DNA of 64,000 bases from Microbacterium nymphoidis (GTDB lineage Bacteria; Actinomycetota; Actinomycetes; Actinomycetales; Microbacteriaceae), in assembly GCF_021044885.1 (NCBI RefSeq), contig NZ_JAJNOD010000003.1:62001-126000 (forward strand), in the 5' to 3' direction. Positions 8,686 through 16,973 of the stretch are shown one piece after another. Below the pieces are notes generated by a model. The model was given only the letters and a program-made list of their open reading frames with translations, made no database searches and was not told the DNA's origin. Every line of letters begins with the position of its first letter. The stretch's first letter is position 1. Position numbers and translations under genes: made by a program.

Positions 8686-10202
8686 CCGCTCTGCCCGTTC
8701 CGCAGCGGCTCTCGTCTGACGCGGTGCTGCGCCCTCTCGATGACCGCATGCTGCGTGTCGGGGGAGCGTTCGCCGCCGACTGCGTGGCGGCGGCCTCCGA
8801 TCTCAGCGCGAAGGCGTTCGGCCTCTCGATCGTGCTCGACGCGTCCGCGGCCGACGTCCTGGTGATCGCCGAGGACGATGGCGGATCGCCCGCTGACGGT
8901 GTCGATCCCCGGCCGGCTGACCGTGCCGGGGCCAGCGAGGCGTACCGGATCGCCCCGCACGAGGGCCGGCTCCGGGTCATCGTGTCGAGCGCCGAGGGTC
9001 TGTTCCGCGCGCTGCTGGTGATCGCTGCCTCTGCGACCGACGGCCTTCCCGCCCTGCGGGTGGAGGACCGGCCTGAGCGCAGCTGGCGCGGTCTCAGCCT
9101 CGACGTGGTGCGCCGCTGGTTCTCCGCCGGCGAGGTGCGTCGCATCATCGACCTGCTCGCACTGCACCGGATGAACGTGCTGCACCTTCATCTCACCGAC
9201 ACGCAGGCCTGGCGCTTCGCGGTACCCGGATATCCGTCTCTCGCTGCGACGGAGCATTACGACGCCGCGGAGCTTTCCGCACTGGAGGACTATGCCCGCG
9301 ACCGGTTCGTGGTGATCGTCCCGGAAGTCGACGTGCCCGGTCACGTGCCCGAGAGCGTGACCGGCCTCGGCGACGTCACCGTCGAAACAGGTGCACACCC
9401 GATCCTCTCCTACCTCGACGCCGGCGCACCCGGTGTGGAACCGTTCCTGTCCGCCGCTTTCGGCGAGCTCGCGTTGCGCTTCGCCTCACCCTGGCTGCAC
9501 CTCGGCGGTGACGAGGCGTTCGGCGCGCCCGAAGACGTCTACGTGCGGACGGTGGCCGCCGCGGCGCACATCATCCGCGACCTCGGCCGCGCACCGATCG
9601 GATGGCAGGAGGCGATCCGCAGTGGCGCATTCGGAGCCGATACCGGTCTGGCTCAGCTGTGGATCGCGGATCGTGATCGGTTCGACGCGGAGAAGATGAA
9701 GGCTCTGGCGCCCGTCGAATACCACCCGATGATCGAGCGAGCGGGCTCGCTCTTCGCGCTCTCCATCCAGGACCCGGCTCTCATCGGCGCCGCCGGTGTG
9801 GGAACCATCGTGTCCTCGAGCGATCCGCTCTACTTGGATCGGCGGCCGCTCGAGGCGAGCGTGGACCCGGGCCAGGAGGATGCCCGCCGGCGCCTGGGAA
9901 ACCCCGGCTATCCACCCACGCCGACCACCTCGGTACTGGACTGGCAGCCGGAGACCCAGCCCGACATCGCGGAAGCGGGCATCCGCGTCGCCGGCATCGA
10001 AGCGGCGCTGTGGTGTGAGAGCGTCGAGAGCTTCGACGACGCCGCCTTCTTGCTGCTGCCGCGCCTCGCGCTGATCGCCCAGCAGGCCTGGGGGCCAGCG
10101 CACCGGGATGCGGTCCTCACCGCAGTCCGTGACCACGGCGATGTATGGACCCGCCTCGGGTTCCGCGCGCACTTCCGATCTTCCGAGATCTACGACTCAT
10201 GA
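8682..10202 (+). CDS. Glycoside hydrolase family 20 beta-N-acetylhexosaminidase
   Basis: A 506-residue GH20 enzyme. Residues 1-125 match the small alpha/beta GH20b domain and the catalytic barrel follows. The barrel shows HRMNVLHLHLTDTQAWR, the VIVPEVDVPGH strand and HLGGDEAFG, where Asp277 and Glu278 form the catalytic pair that uses the substrate 2-acetamido group. GH20 enzymes release terminal beta-GlcNAc or GalNAc. No signal peptide is present, so it probably trims imported oligosaccharide. Joined by overlaps to the importer upstream and GH1 downstream, it suggests an imported substrate containing N-acetylhexosamine as well as beta-glucosidic links; that reading is inferred. Confidence 0.9.
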   Translation: MTALPVPQRLSSDAVLRPLDDRMLRVGGAFAADCVAAASDLSAKAFGLSIVLDASAADVLVIAEDDGGSPADGVDPRPADRAGASEAYRIAPHEGRLRVIVSSAEGLFRALLVIAASATDGLPALRVEDRPERSWRGLSLDVVRRWFSAGEVRRIIDLLALHRMNVLHLHLTDTQAWRFAVPGYPSLAATEHYDAAELSALEDYARDRFVVIVPEVDVPGHVPESVTGLGDVTVETGAHPILSYLDAGAPGVEPFLSAAFGELALRFASPWLHLGGDEAFGAPEDVYVRTVAAAAHIIRDLGRAPIGWQEAIRSGAFGADTGLAQLWIADRDRFDAEKMKALAPVEYHPMIERAGSLFALSIQDPALIGAAGVGTIVSSSDPLYLDRRPLEASVDPGQEDARRRLGNPGYPPTPTTSVLDWQPETQPDIAEAGIRVAGIEAALWCESVESFDDAAFLLLPRLALIAQQAWGPAHRDAVLTAVRDHGDVWTRLGFRAHFRSSEIYDS

Positions 10203-11398
10203 CCGAAAGCGAACACATGCGACTTCCCGACGGATTCCTCATCGGCGCGGCCACGGCGGCGCACCAGATCGAGGGGGAGAACACCGCCAGCGACTGGTGG
10301 ATGTTCGAGCAGAGCAAACCGGAGCGCCTGCAACCCTCCGGTCGTGCCTGCGACAGCTTCCACCGGTGGGGGCAGGACATGGACCTTCTCGCCGGGGCGG
10401 GACTGCAGGCGTATCGCTTCAGCATCGAGTGGGCGCGGATCGAACCGGTGGAGGGGGAGTTCTCCGCCGACGCGGTCGACCACTACCGCCGGATGGTCGC
10501 CGGGGCCCGCGAACGCGGCATCGAGCCGATCGTCACCGTGCATCACTTCACCAATCCGGCGTGGTTCACGCTCGGCGGCGGCTGGTTGCGCGGGGATGCC
10601 GTTGACCGCTTCACCCGGTACCTGGAGCGCATTGCGCCGATTCTCGACGAGGGCGTGGACACGGCCATCACGCTGAACGAACCCAACATGGTCGCGATCA
10701 TGCACCGGGTCATCAGCGGCGAGGCGAATCTGGAGACGGGTCTCGGCGGTGCCGTGCCGCTGCCCCATGAGGGGGTGCGCGATGCGCTCATCGCCGTGCA
10801 CCACGCCGCCCGCGATCAGCTGCGAGCGCAGCATCGGGGACTGGCCGTGGGCTGGACGGTCGCGAACCAGACCGTTCAGGCGGTCGACGGGGGAGAGGAG
10901 CGGGCAGCCGAGCTGTCCGAAGCCCTCGACGATGTGTGGCTGCGCGCCGCGGCGGACGACGACTTCGTGGGAGTTCAGGCGTACAGCCGCATGCTGGTGG
11001 GCCCGGAAGGGCGCGTCGAAGCCGCACCGGAGGCGCCGCGCACCTCGATCGGGTGGGAGTACTACCCCGAGGCCGTCGGACACGCGATCCGGAACACGGT
11101 GGCGCAGGCGCCCGGAGTCCCGGTCTACGTCACCGAGAACGGCATCTCCACGAGGGATGACGCGCAGCGCATCGCGTACACCACCGGCGCGCTGCGTGCG
11201 GTCGGCTCCTGCCTGGCGGACGGCCTCGACGTGCGCGGGTACCTGCACTGGAGCCTCCTCGACAACTTCGAGTGGGGACGGTGGGAGCCCACCTTCGGTC
11301 TGATCGCGGTCGACCGCGACCACGAGGACTTCACGCGGACCCCCAAACCGTCTCTGGCGTGGCTCGGCGACATCGCGCGGTCCCGGCAACTGCCGTGA
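10199..11398 (+). CDS. Glycoside hydrolase family 1 beta-glucosidase
   Basis: A 399-residue GH1 enzyme, slightly shorter than the usual 440-480. It has the N-terminal signature FLIGAATAAHQIEG, the acid/base Glu161 in TLNEPN, the nucleophile Glu313 in VTENG, and the C-terminal WSLLDNFEW motif that binds the glucosyl ring. GH1 enzymes cleave beta-glucosides, beta-galactosides or their 6-phosphates. No phosphate-binding motif is obvious, in keeping with ABC rather than PTS uptake. The ATG at 10199 overlaps the GH20 stop (ATGA). A later in-frame ATG (MRLPDG) is possible. It likely completes cytoplasmic breakdown of the imported sugar. Confidence 0.93.
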   Translation: MTESEHMRLPDGFLIGAATAAHQIEGENTASDWWMFEQSKPERLQPSGRACDSFHRWGQDMDLLAGAGLQAYRFSIEWARIEPVEGEFSADAVDHYRRMVAGARERGIEPIVTVHHFTNPAWFTLGGGWLRGDAVDRFTRYLERIAPILDEGVDTAITLNEPNMVAIMHRVISGEANLETGLGGAVPLPHEGVRDALIAVHHAARDQLRAQHRGLAVGWTVANQTVQAVDGGEERAAELSEALDDVWLRAAADDDFVGVQAYSRMLVGPEGRVEAAPEAPRTSIGWEYYPEAVGHAIRNTVAQAPGVPVYVTENGISTRDDAQRIAYTTGALRAVGSCLADGLDVRGYLHWSLLDNFEWGRWEPTFGLIAVDRDHEDFTRTPKPSLAWLGDIARSRQLP

Positions 11399-11411
11399 CT
11401 ACGATCGGAGG

Positions 11412-12092
11412 ATGGTGCAGAGCGGTGAGGTCGACGTGACGGTTCCGGTGACGTCGCCGAAGCAGACGAAGGGGCAGCGCACCCGGCAGCGGATCTTCGA
11501 TGCCGCGCTCGCTCAGTTCGGCGCTCGCGGTTTCGCCGCGGTCTCCCTCCGCGACATCGCCGCCGAGGTCGGCATCACCCACGTCACGGTGCTGCACTAC
11601 TTCGCGTCCAAGGACGACCTGCTGGTGGAGCTGATGGTGCAGCGCGATCAGATCGAGCGGGAGGCGACGCAGGCATTCCTCGCCGGCGATCACGAGACCG
11701 ATGTCAGGCCCGGAGAGCCGCGCTCTCCCGGCCTGCGCTGGTTCCTGCGCCGGTTGCAGCGCAACGCCGACGAGTACGGGGCGGCTCCGCTGTTCCTCAA
11801 GATCTCGGCCGAGGCGACCGGCGTCGATCATCCGGCGCATCAGCACTTCGTGCGACGCTACGCGTACGTCGTCGATCTGCTCACGGAATCGTTCACGGAG
11901 GAGTTCGCGCTCCATCCCGATCGGCGCTTTCCGCTGAGCGCGCGCATGGCAGCGCAGCACCTCGTCGCGATCGCGGACGGCGCCCAGATCCAGGCGATCT
12001 ACGCGGCAACACCGGAGGCCGTCCTCGAGCAGGCGTGGGCCTACCTGGAGGTGCTGGGCCTCGCGATTCGTCCGTCCTCATCCGAGGTGTGA
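11412..12092 (+). CDS. TetR family transcriptional regulator
   Basis: A 226-residue TetR protein with its helix-turn-helix around residues 24-70, containing SLRDIAAEVGITHVTVLHYF. It resembles the regulator at 2764-3408 in this region and in the rest of its layout, so both may belong to one subfamily. It follows the GH1 gene by 13 bases and may be the last gene of the glycoside operon. A TACGAT box (11400-11405) ends six bases before the ATG, so it may also have its own promoter giving a leaderless transcript. The CGGAGG directly against the ATG is too close to act as a normal ribosome site. Confidence 0.88.
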   Translation: MVQSGEVDVTVPVTSPKQTKGQRTRQRIFDAALAQFGARGFAAVSLRDIAAEVGITHVTVLHYFASKDDLLVELMVQRDQIEREATQAFLAGDHETDVRPGEPRSPGLRWFLRRLQRNADEYGAAPLFLKISAEATGVDHPAHQHFVRRYAYVVDLLTESFTEEFALHPDRRFPLSARMAAQHLVAIADGAQIQAIYAATPEAVLEQAWAYLEVLGLAIRPSSSEV

Positions 12093-12109
12093 GGGACTAC
12101 TGTTCACGC

Positions 12110-12937
12110 GTGACGGAAGTCGCACTGATCACCGGAACCTCATCCGGTATGGGCCTGCACGCGGCGGTGGAGCTCGCCCGTCGCGGGCTGCACGTCGTCG
12201 CCACGATGCGCGACGTGGAGCGTGCAGCACCGCTGCGGGACGCTGCGGCAGCGGCGGGGGTGGAGATCGACGTCCGTGCTCTCGACGTGGTTGATCACGC
12301 TGCTGCGGCCCGGCTCGTGGACGAGGTCGAAGCAGAGCTCGGCGGCATCCAGGTGCTCGTGAACAACGCGGGGCAGGGCGCCGTCGGAACGGCTGAGCAG
12401 CTGAGCATCCGGCAGATCCAGGAGCAGCTCGACATCAACTACCTCGCTCCGGTGAATCTGACCAAGCTCGTCCTGCCGGGAATGCGTGAGCGTGGCAGCG
12501 GACGGATCGTGACGGTGACGAGCGTCGGGGGTGCGGTGGGGCAGCCGTTCGCCGATGCATACTGCGGCGCGAAGTTCGCCGTCGAAGGGTTCATGCAATC
12601 GCTGGCGGTCGTCGCCGAACGTTTCGGCGTGCGTGTCAGCGTGATCGAGCCCGCAGCGGTGGCCAGCGCGTTCGTCGCCAATGCCGTTCGTCCGGAGCGG
12701 GAAGGGCCGTATGCGGCGCTGCTCGAGGCGTACATTGCGCGGACGTCGGGGGCTTTTGCGAACGCTCAGACACCCGAATCCGCCGGTGCGGCGATCGCCG
12801 ATGCGGCGCTGGCGGACGAGTACCGATTTCGGTGGCAGAGCTCGGCGGGGGCGACCTCGTTCGTGGGCGTCTCGCTCGCCGATACCGACGGAAGCCGCGT
12901 GCTCGGCTTCACCCGGCCCTGGATCTCAGCCGGGTGA
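12110..12937 (+). CDS. Short-chain dehydrogenase/reductase
   Basis: A 275-residue classical SDR. The cofactor motif is TGTSSGMG at 8-15, NNAG lies at 85-88, and the catalytic set is Ser138, Tyr151 and Lys155 in YCGAK. The Arg residues after the second strand suggest NADP(H). The substrate cannot be told from sequence. The GTG at 12110 is preferred over the longer frame from 12035, which overlaps the TetR gene. TACTGT (12098-12103) ends six bases upstream, consistent with a leaderless start. It converges with the MDR gene that ends at 12984. Confidence 0.85.
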   Translation: MTEVALITGTSSGMGLHAAVELARRGLHVVATMRDVERAAPLRDAAAAAGVEIDVRALDVVDHAAAARLVDEVEAELGGIQVLVNNAGQGAVGTAEQLSIRQIQEQLDINYLAPVNLTKLVLPGMRERGSGRIVTVTSVGGAVGQPFADAYCGAKFAVEGFMQSLAVVAERFGVRVSVIEPAAVASAFVANAVRPEREGPYAALLEAYIARTSGAFANAQTPESAGAAIADAALADEYRFRWQSSAGATSFVGVSLADTDGSRVLGFTRPWISAG

Positions 12938-12983
12938 GAGGACGCCCGCCGCATGGGTACCGGGCGCCGACGGGCGGTGCGGC

Positions 12984-13943
12984 CTAGAGAGTGACGACGA
13001 AGTTGCCGACCTTCCGCCCCGCGTCGATGCGTCGGTGCGCCTCGGGCAACGCGTCCAGTCCGCCGATGACCTCGGTGAGCGGATCGAAGTCGCCGCTCGC
13101 GACCAGCGCGAGAATCGTCGCGAAGTCCTCACGGCGCTCCGGGACGGGGCCCGCGATGACGCGGCCCCGTGCCGTGGCGGTGTCCCACAGCCCTGCCACC
13201 GCCAGGATCACGCTGCCGCTCGGCGCGGTGAGGCGGAGGCCGTCCGCGCGGCGCAGGTTTCCCACCGCGTCGAGGACGGCATCGAAGCGCTGCGGAACGC
13301 TCGCCGCGGGTGTCGTCCGGTAGTCGATGGTCTCGGCTGCTCCCAGGCGTCGCAGAAGCTCGTGGTTGGGGGCCGAACTCAGCGCGGTGACGATGGCTCC
13401 GGCCCGGGCGGCCAGCTGGATGGCGGCGGTGCCCACCGATCCCGAGCCGCCGTTCACCAGCACCGACTGGCCTTCCCCGATCTGAGCGCGGTGGAGGAGG
13501 AAGCTCAGCGCGGTGCTTCCGCCGAAGAGCGCGGCCGCCGCATCGGGTGAGCTCACGCTCTCGGGAATGAGGGTCGCGGCGCTCGCTCGCACCGCGACGT
13601 ACTCGGCGTGGGCCCCGAGGCGCGCGCCGGTCAGCCCCGCCACCCGGTCGCCGATCGCGAAGTCGTCGACACCGGCGCCGCGTGAGACTACACGCCCGGC
13701 GAACACAACGCCGGGAATTGTGTGCCGTGGGCCGCGGACGCCGATCGCCAGTCGCGCGGGGAGCGCGAACCCGCGGGGGAACCGGCCGGCTCGCAACCGG
13801 GCGTCACCGGAGGTCACCGCTGCAGACTCGACCCGCACCAGCACCTCGCCGTGCCGAGGATCCGGCCGCGGGAGCGTCTCGATGCGGATGGACTCCGGCG
13901 GCCCGTAGCGGTCCACGATCGCCGCCCTCATCTGCCCGTTCAT
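12984..13943 (-). CDS. MDR family NADP-dependent quinone-oxidoreductase-like protein
   Basis: A 319-residue medium-chain dehydrogenase/reductase without the structural or catalytic zinc cysteines, placing it with quinone oxidoreductase-like enzymes. The GroES-like part opens with MRAAIVDRYGPPESIRIE and the Rossmann motif is NGGSGSVGTAAIQLA. The end, GGLDALPEAHRRIDAGRKVGNFVV, is typical of the family. The likely role is NADPH-dependent reduction of a quinone or enone in the cytoplasm. I started at MNGQM (13943), preceded by a GGAAGGCGG box; the ATG four codons later is also possible. An in-frame extension to 14288 is rich in Lys-Ala repeats from a hexamer tract and looks non-coding. Confidence 0.85.
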   Translation of the reverse strand: MNGQMRAAIVDRYGPPESIRIETLPRPDPRHGEVLVRVESAAVTSGDARLRAGRFPRGFALPARLAIGVRGPRHTIPGVVFAGRVVSRGAGVDDFAIGDRVAGLTGARLGAHAEYVAVRASAATLIPESVSSPDAAAALFGGSTALSFLLHRAQIGEGQSVLVNGGSGSVGTAAIQLAARAGAIVTALSSAPNHELLRRLGAAETIDYRTTPAASVPQRFDAVLDAVGNLRRADGLRLTAPSGSVILAVAGLWDTATARGRVIAGPVPERREDFATILALVASGDFDPLTEVIGGLDALPEAHRRIDAGRKVGNFVVTL

Positions 13944-14094
13944 GTTTCCGCCTTCCTCGCGGGCGTCACGAGACGCGCGCTCCGTCCGCCCGGACGGTCG
14001 CGATCCCATCATGGACCAGGTCGAGCAGCGCCGGGTGGCGAGCGCCGAACAGTGCCGCCGGCCGGGGTCGGCGGATATCTCCTCGATGTCGGAT

Positions 14095-14124
14095 GCCTTC
14101 GCCTTCGCCTTCGCCTTCGCCTTC
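14095..14124. repeat. Hexanucleotide GCCTTC tandem repeat
   Basis: Five perfect copies of GCCTTC, followed by a partial unit, sit in the 235-base gap between the MDR gene and the small unknown gene at 14179. Nothing else recognisable lies in that gap apart from a strong AAGGAGG ribosome site just before 14179. The tract is prone to slippage. Confidence 0.85.
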
Positions 14125-14178
14125 GCCGGCGCACCGCGCCGGCTCCGCGACAGCAGACCTCTCGGAAGGAGGAAGAAC

Positions 14179-14610
14179 GTGGGCACGATCAATACCTCCT
14201 TCGGAGCAACGGATGATGCGACGGCAGCCACGGCCGTCGACGACGGACCAGTCTCGTTCGCCCCCGTCCTGGATGCCGTCGAGGCCACGGTTCAGGCCGG
14301 CACTCTCATGGCGCTGCTGACCGGGCAGACCTACGAGGAGGTGACGGCCGGTCCGTCGTGGGCGCGGCTCATCACGGCGCCTGATCACGAGTCCGCGTGG
14401 GTGGTGTCGCTGCCGGCCGAGTTCACCAAGGCCGTGGCGTGCGCTTCCGATGAGAAGCTGGCCGAGGTCGTGGGGCCGTGGTCGCAGACGGAGGAGTTCT
14501 GGGGCGGTGAAGATCCCGCCGAGCTTCTCGACATGCTCCGTGAGTGGCGCGGACTGGCCCAAACAACGCGGGAGCGCGGCGAGAGCATGTATTGCTGGAT
14601 GAGTCTCTAG
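14179..14610 (+). CDS. Hypothetical protein, 143 aa
   Basis: I do not recognise this protein. The GTG at 14179 is favoured by a near-perfect AAGGAGG box six bases upstream; a longer frame reaches 13942 but its extra part is the translated hexamer repeat and arginine-rich filler. The 143 residues look like a soluble alpha/beta protein. The C-terminal half is acidic and Trp-rich, with WSQTEEFWGGEDPAELLDML, and the protein ends in MYCWMSL. No signal peptide or membrane helix is present. Its neighbours, an MDR oxidoreductase and a TetR repressor, do not suggest a role. Confidence 0.65.
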   Translation: MGTINTSFGATDDATAATAVDDGPVSFAPVLDAVEATVQAGTLMALLTGQTYEEVTAGPSWARLITAPDHESAWVVSLPAEFTKAVACASDEKLAEVVGPWSQTEEFWGGEDPAELLDMLREWRGLAQTTRERGESMYCWMSL

Positions 14611-14630
14611 GCGCTCGTCGAGCGCACCGC

Positions 14631-15266
14631 TCACCCCGCGCGGATCACTCCGGTCACGCCAGAGCTGAGCTGGGCGAACGCGTGCACGGCCAGTTGTGCC
14701 GGCGGCGTGGCCGGCGCATCGTCGGCCGACCATCCTTCGAGGCTGATGCGGATCGCAGCCGTCGCGGCCGCCGCGAGGAGGCGCGCCGGCATCGTCTCGG
14801 GCGGAGAGGTGTGACCGGCAGCGCCCAGCCGGGCTGCGATGACGGCGGCGAGCAGCCTTTCGGAATCGGCGTTGACACGCTGCCACACCGCCCAGAGCGC
14901 AGGATCCTGCAGCGTGGAGCGCAGGAGGCCCCGGGTGAGCGCAAGCGCAGCCTCATCCGGTTCATCCAGCGGGGTGAGCACGCGTTCAATGGCTCGTGCG
15001 ATCGAGTCGCGGACGTCGAGGTCGTCGGCCTCTTCGATGGCGGCCCGCCACGTGGCGGCGCCCACGCTGAGCAGCGGGGCAACCGCATCCTCCTTCGTGG
15101 GGAAGTAGCGGTAGAAGGTGCGGGGAGACACCCCTGCGGCGGCGGCGATCTCCTCGACGGTGACCGTCCTGGCATCGCGCTGCCCGAACAGACGCGCGGC
15201 CGCCTCCGCGATCTCCAACTGGGTGGCGAGTCGACGCCTCTCGGTCAACGTGGGCGCGGCATCCAT
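14631..15266 (-). CDS. TetR family transcriptional regulator
   Basis: A 211-residue TetR protein with the DNA-binding domain at about residues 14-62, including TVEEIAAAAGVSPRTFYRYF. It is divergent from the SDR at 15376, and nested inverted repeats lie between them, so it probably represses that SDR and itself. On the minus strand TAGGCT (15279-15274) ends seven bases before the ATG, suggesting a leaderless mRNA. The inducer is not predictable; the SDR substrate would be a sensible candidate. Confidence 0.9.
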   Translation of the reverse strand: MDAAPTLTERRRLATQLEIAEAAARLFGQRDARTVTVEEIAAAAGVSPRTFYRYFPTKEDAVAPLLSVGAATWRAAIEEADDLDVRDSIARAIERVLTPLDEPDEAALALTRGLLRSTLQDPALWAVWQRVNADSERLLAAVIAARLGAAGHTSPPETMPARLLAAAATAAIRISLEGWSADDAPATPPAQLAVHAFAQLSSGVTGVIRAG

Positions 15267-15298
15267 GACGTTCAGCCTACGAGGAATAGGGGGAGTAG

Positions 15299-15339
15299 TG
15301 TCAGGGTTGGACTATGTGGCACGATCTGCCAACCTGACA
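15299..15339. promoter_or_regulatory. Nested inverted repeats, candidate TetR operator
   Basis: The outer repeat pairs TGTCAGGGTTGG (15299-15310) with CCAACCTGACA (15329-15339), with one bulged base. Inside it, TGGCA-CGATC-TGCCA (15317-15331) is a perfect inverted repeat. Both lie between the divergent TetR and SDR genes, 37 bases before the SDR start. Operator function is inferred from position and symmetry. Confidence 0.5.
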
Positions 15340-15375
15340 TGTCGTGCAGTCTTCTCATCATCGAAGGGTTGAATC

Positions 15376-16161
15376 ATGAACCGCTATGAAGGTCGTCGCG
15401 CGCTGGTCACCGGCGGAGGGTCCGGCATCGGACAGGCCACCGTGCTGCGCATGCTGTCTGAGGGAGGTCGCGTCGTCGCGGCCGATGTCTCGGAGGCCGG
15501 GCTCGCCGACACCGTGGCCAAGGCCGGCGACGCCGCCGTGCGCCTGCATACGGTGGTGGTGAACATCGCCGACGAGGCTTCGGTGCGCGCCGGAGTGGCG
15601 GATGCGGTCGCGTGGCTGGGCGGCCTGGACGCGCTCGTGAATGCCGCCGGCATCCTCCGCTCGTCGCACACGCACGAGACCACCCTCGAATCGTTCGAGC
15701 AGGTGCTGCGCATCAACCTGGTCGGCACGTTCCTGATGATTCGCGAGTGCATCCCCGCGCTGCTCGAGGGTGACGGCGCCGCCGTGGTGAACTTCAGCTC
15801 CACCTCGGCGATGTTCGCCCACCCGTACATGTCCGCGTACGCCGCGAGCAAGGGCGGCGTGCAGTCGATGACCCACGCCCTCGCCGCCGAGTACGCCAAG
15901 CAGGGCATCCGCTTCACCGCGGTCCAGCCGGGCTCGATCTCGTCCGGCATGACGGACGGCTCGGGTGCCAGCAAGCAGAGCCAGGGCCCGGGCCTGCCGG
16001 AAGATGCGGACATGATGCTCTTCATGAAGCTGCAGCCCGCACTGGGTGCCGGATTCGCGGGCCCGGAGACGGTGGCCGGCGTGGTCGCCATGCTCGCGAG
16101 CGACGACGGCAAGTTCATCACCGGCACCGAGGTGCGCATCGACGGGGGTACGCACTTCTGA
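15376..16161 (+). CDS. Short-chain dehydrogenase/reductase
   Basis: A 261-residue classical SDR with TGGGSGIG at 12-19, an acidic Asp37 after strand two that favours NAD(H), and the catalytic Ser141/Ser142 region, Tyr155 and Lys159 in YAASK. The C-terminal GTEVRIDGGTHF is the usual SDR ending. It oxidises or reduces an unknown alcohol or ketone and is probably induced through the divergent TetR. Its N-terminal coding bases (15400-15459) match about 53 of 60 positions in a stray inverted fragment near 50.5 kb. Confidence 0.9.
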   Translation: MNRYEGRRALVTGGGSGIGQATVLRMLSEGGRVVAADVSEAGLADTVAKAGDAAVRLHTVVVNIADEASVRAGVADAVAWLGGLDALVNAAGILRSSHTHETTLESFEQVLRINLVGTFLMIRECIPALLEGDGAAVVNFSSTSAMFAHPYMSAYAASKGGVQSMTHALAAEYAKQGIRFTAVQPGSISSGMTDGSGASKQSQGPGLPEDADMMLFMKLQPALGAGFAGPETVAGVVAMLASDDGKFITGTEVRIDGGTHF

Positions 16162-16208
16162 GCTACGACGCCGGTTCGGGCGTCATCGTGGCCGGGGAAA
16201 CGCCGACA

Positions 16209-16250
16209 CAGGGCGGGGGTGTGCGAGGAGTCTCGCACACCCCCGCCCTG
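16209..16250. terminator. Bidirectional terminator-like hairpin
   Basis: A perfect 19-bp stem with arms at 16209-16227 and 16232-16250 closes a 4-base loop. It lies between the stop of the SDR (+) and the stop of the acidic protein gene (-), so it can end transcription from both sides. Confidence 0.85.
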
Positions 16251-16255
16251 CTCGT

Positions 16256-16738
16256 TCAGCGCGTTGCGCCGTCGTCGAGCGGGTCGTCTTCGTCCTCGAC
16301 GCCCAGCCCGAGAGCTTCGGCAGCGTCGTCCCGGCTGGCCTCCTCGCGTTCGCTCCCACCGTCTTCGGCACCCCACGATTCGGCGTCGTCCTCATCCGGT
16401 CCGCTGCCGTCAGCCACCTCGGCAGTGTTCCCGCCGGTCGCCCCGGCGATCACGTCCGACTCCGGTGTATCGGCATTGTCCGACGCCGCACCCGACAGGT
16501 CGGCCGGCGCCTGATCCATCAAGAACGCGCGGTCATCGCCGGGATCTCCCGAGCCGCTGTCGAGCCCGGTGCTCAGCGTGTCGTCCTCGGCAGAGGTGTC
16601 GGTCGAGCCGCCGTCGGCCGCTGTCTCGCCGTTGTCACTCCCGTCCGTCGTCGCTCCGTCGAGCGCGTCGGCCATGAGGGGATCCGTCTCGCCGGGCTCT
16701 CCATCGACCGGGAACACGGGGTTGGTCTGATCTTCCAT
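16256..16738 (-). CDS. Acidic low-complexity hypothetical protein
   Basis: A 160-residue protein made mostly of Asp, Glu, Gly, Ser, Thr and Ala, with no membrane helix or signal peptide and no domain I recognise. It is strongly acidic and probably disordered. The ATG at 16738 (MEDQTNPVFP) follows a strong AGGAGGAGAC box, which is better evidence for expression than the composition. An in-frame extension to 16807 lacks a ribosome site. Short acidic proteins of this kind are common next to actinobacterial housekeeping genes, but no function can be assigned. Confidence 0.65.
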   Translation of the reverse strand: MEDQTNPVFPVDGEPGETDPLMADALDGATTDGSDNGETAADGGSTDTSAEDDTLSTGLDSGSGDPGDDRAFLMDQAPADLSGAASDNADTPESDVIAGATGGNTAEVADGSGPDEDDAESWGAEDGGSEREEASRDDAAEALGLGVEDEDDPLDDGATR

Positions 16739-16861
16739 GTCGTCTCCTCCTGTCGGCTGCGATGCAGCTTTCAGGTGACCGTAAGCGGGGGCGGCGAAAC
16801 CGCGCACGCCATTGACGGCGGCGGATCGGAACGCTAGGAGCGCGTGCGCTCAGGTGATCTG

Positions 16862-16885
16862 GCATCGGTGTCTCGACACCGGTGC
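16862..16885. terminator. Hairpin downstream of topoisomerase IB
   Basis: GCATCGGTGTC pairs with GACACCGGTGC with one wobble. It lies about 90 bases past the stop of the topoisomerase gene, in the 235-base gap that precedes the acidic protein gene. The two-base apex must open in practice. A weak terminator is plausible. Confidence 0.35.
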
Positions 16886-16973
16886 GTGGCATGACACCCG
16901 TAAGCATGTCTCACAGGTCCGGCGGGAGGGGGCTCGCACCGTGCGGCCAGCGGTGGTCCGCCGCGAACCGGGA

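Noticed and set aside
13944..14288. N-terminal extension of the MDR gene rich in Lys-Ala repeats
   Set aside because: The extension is the translated hexamer tract and lacks a ribosome site; family members start at the chosen position.
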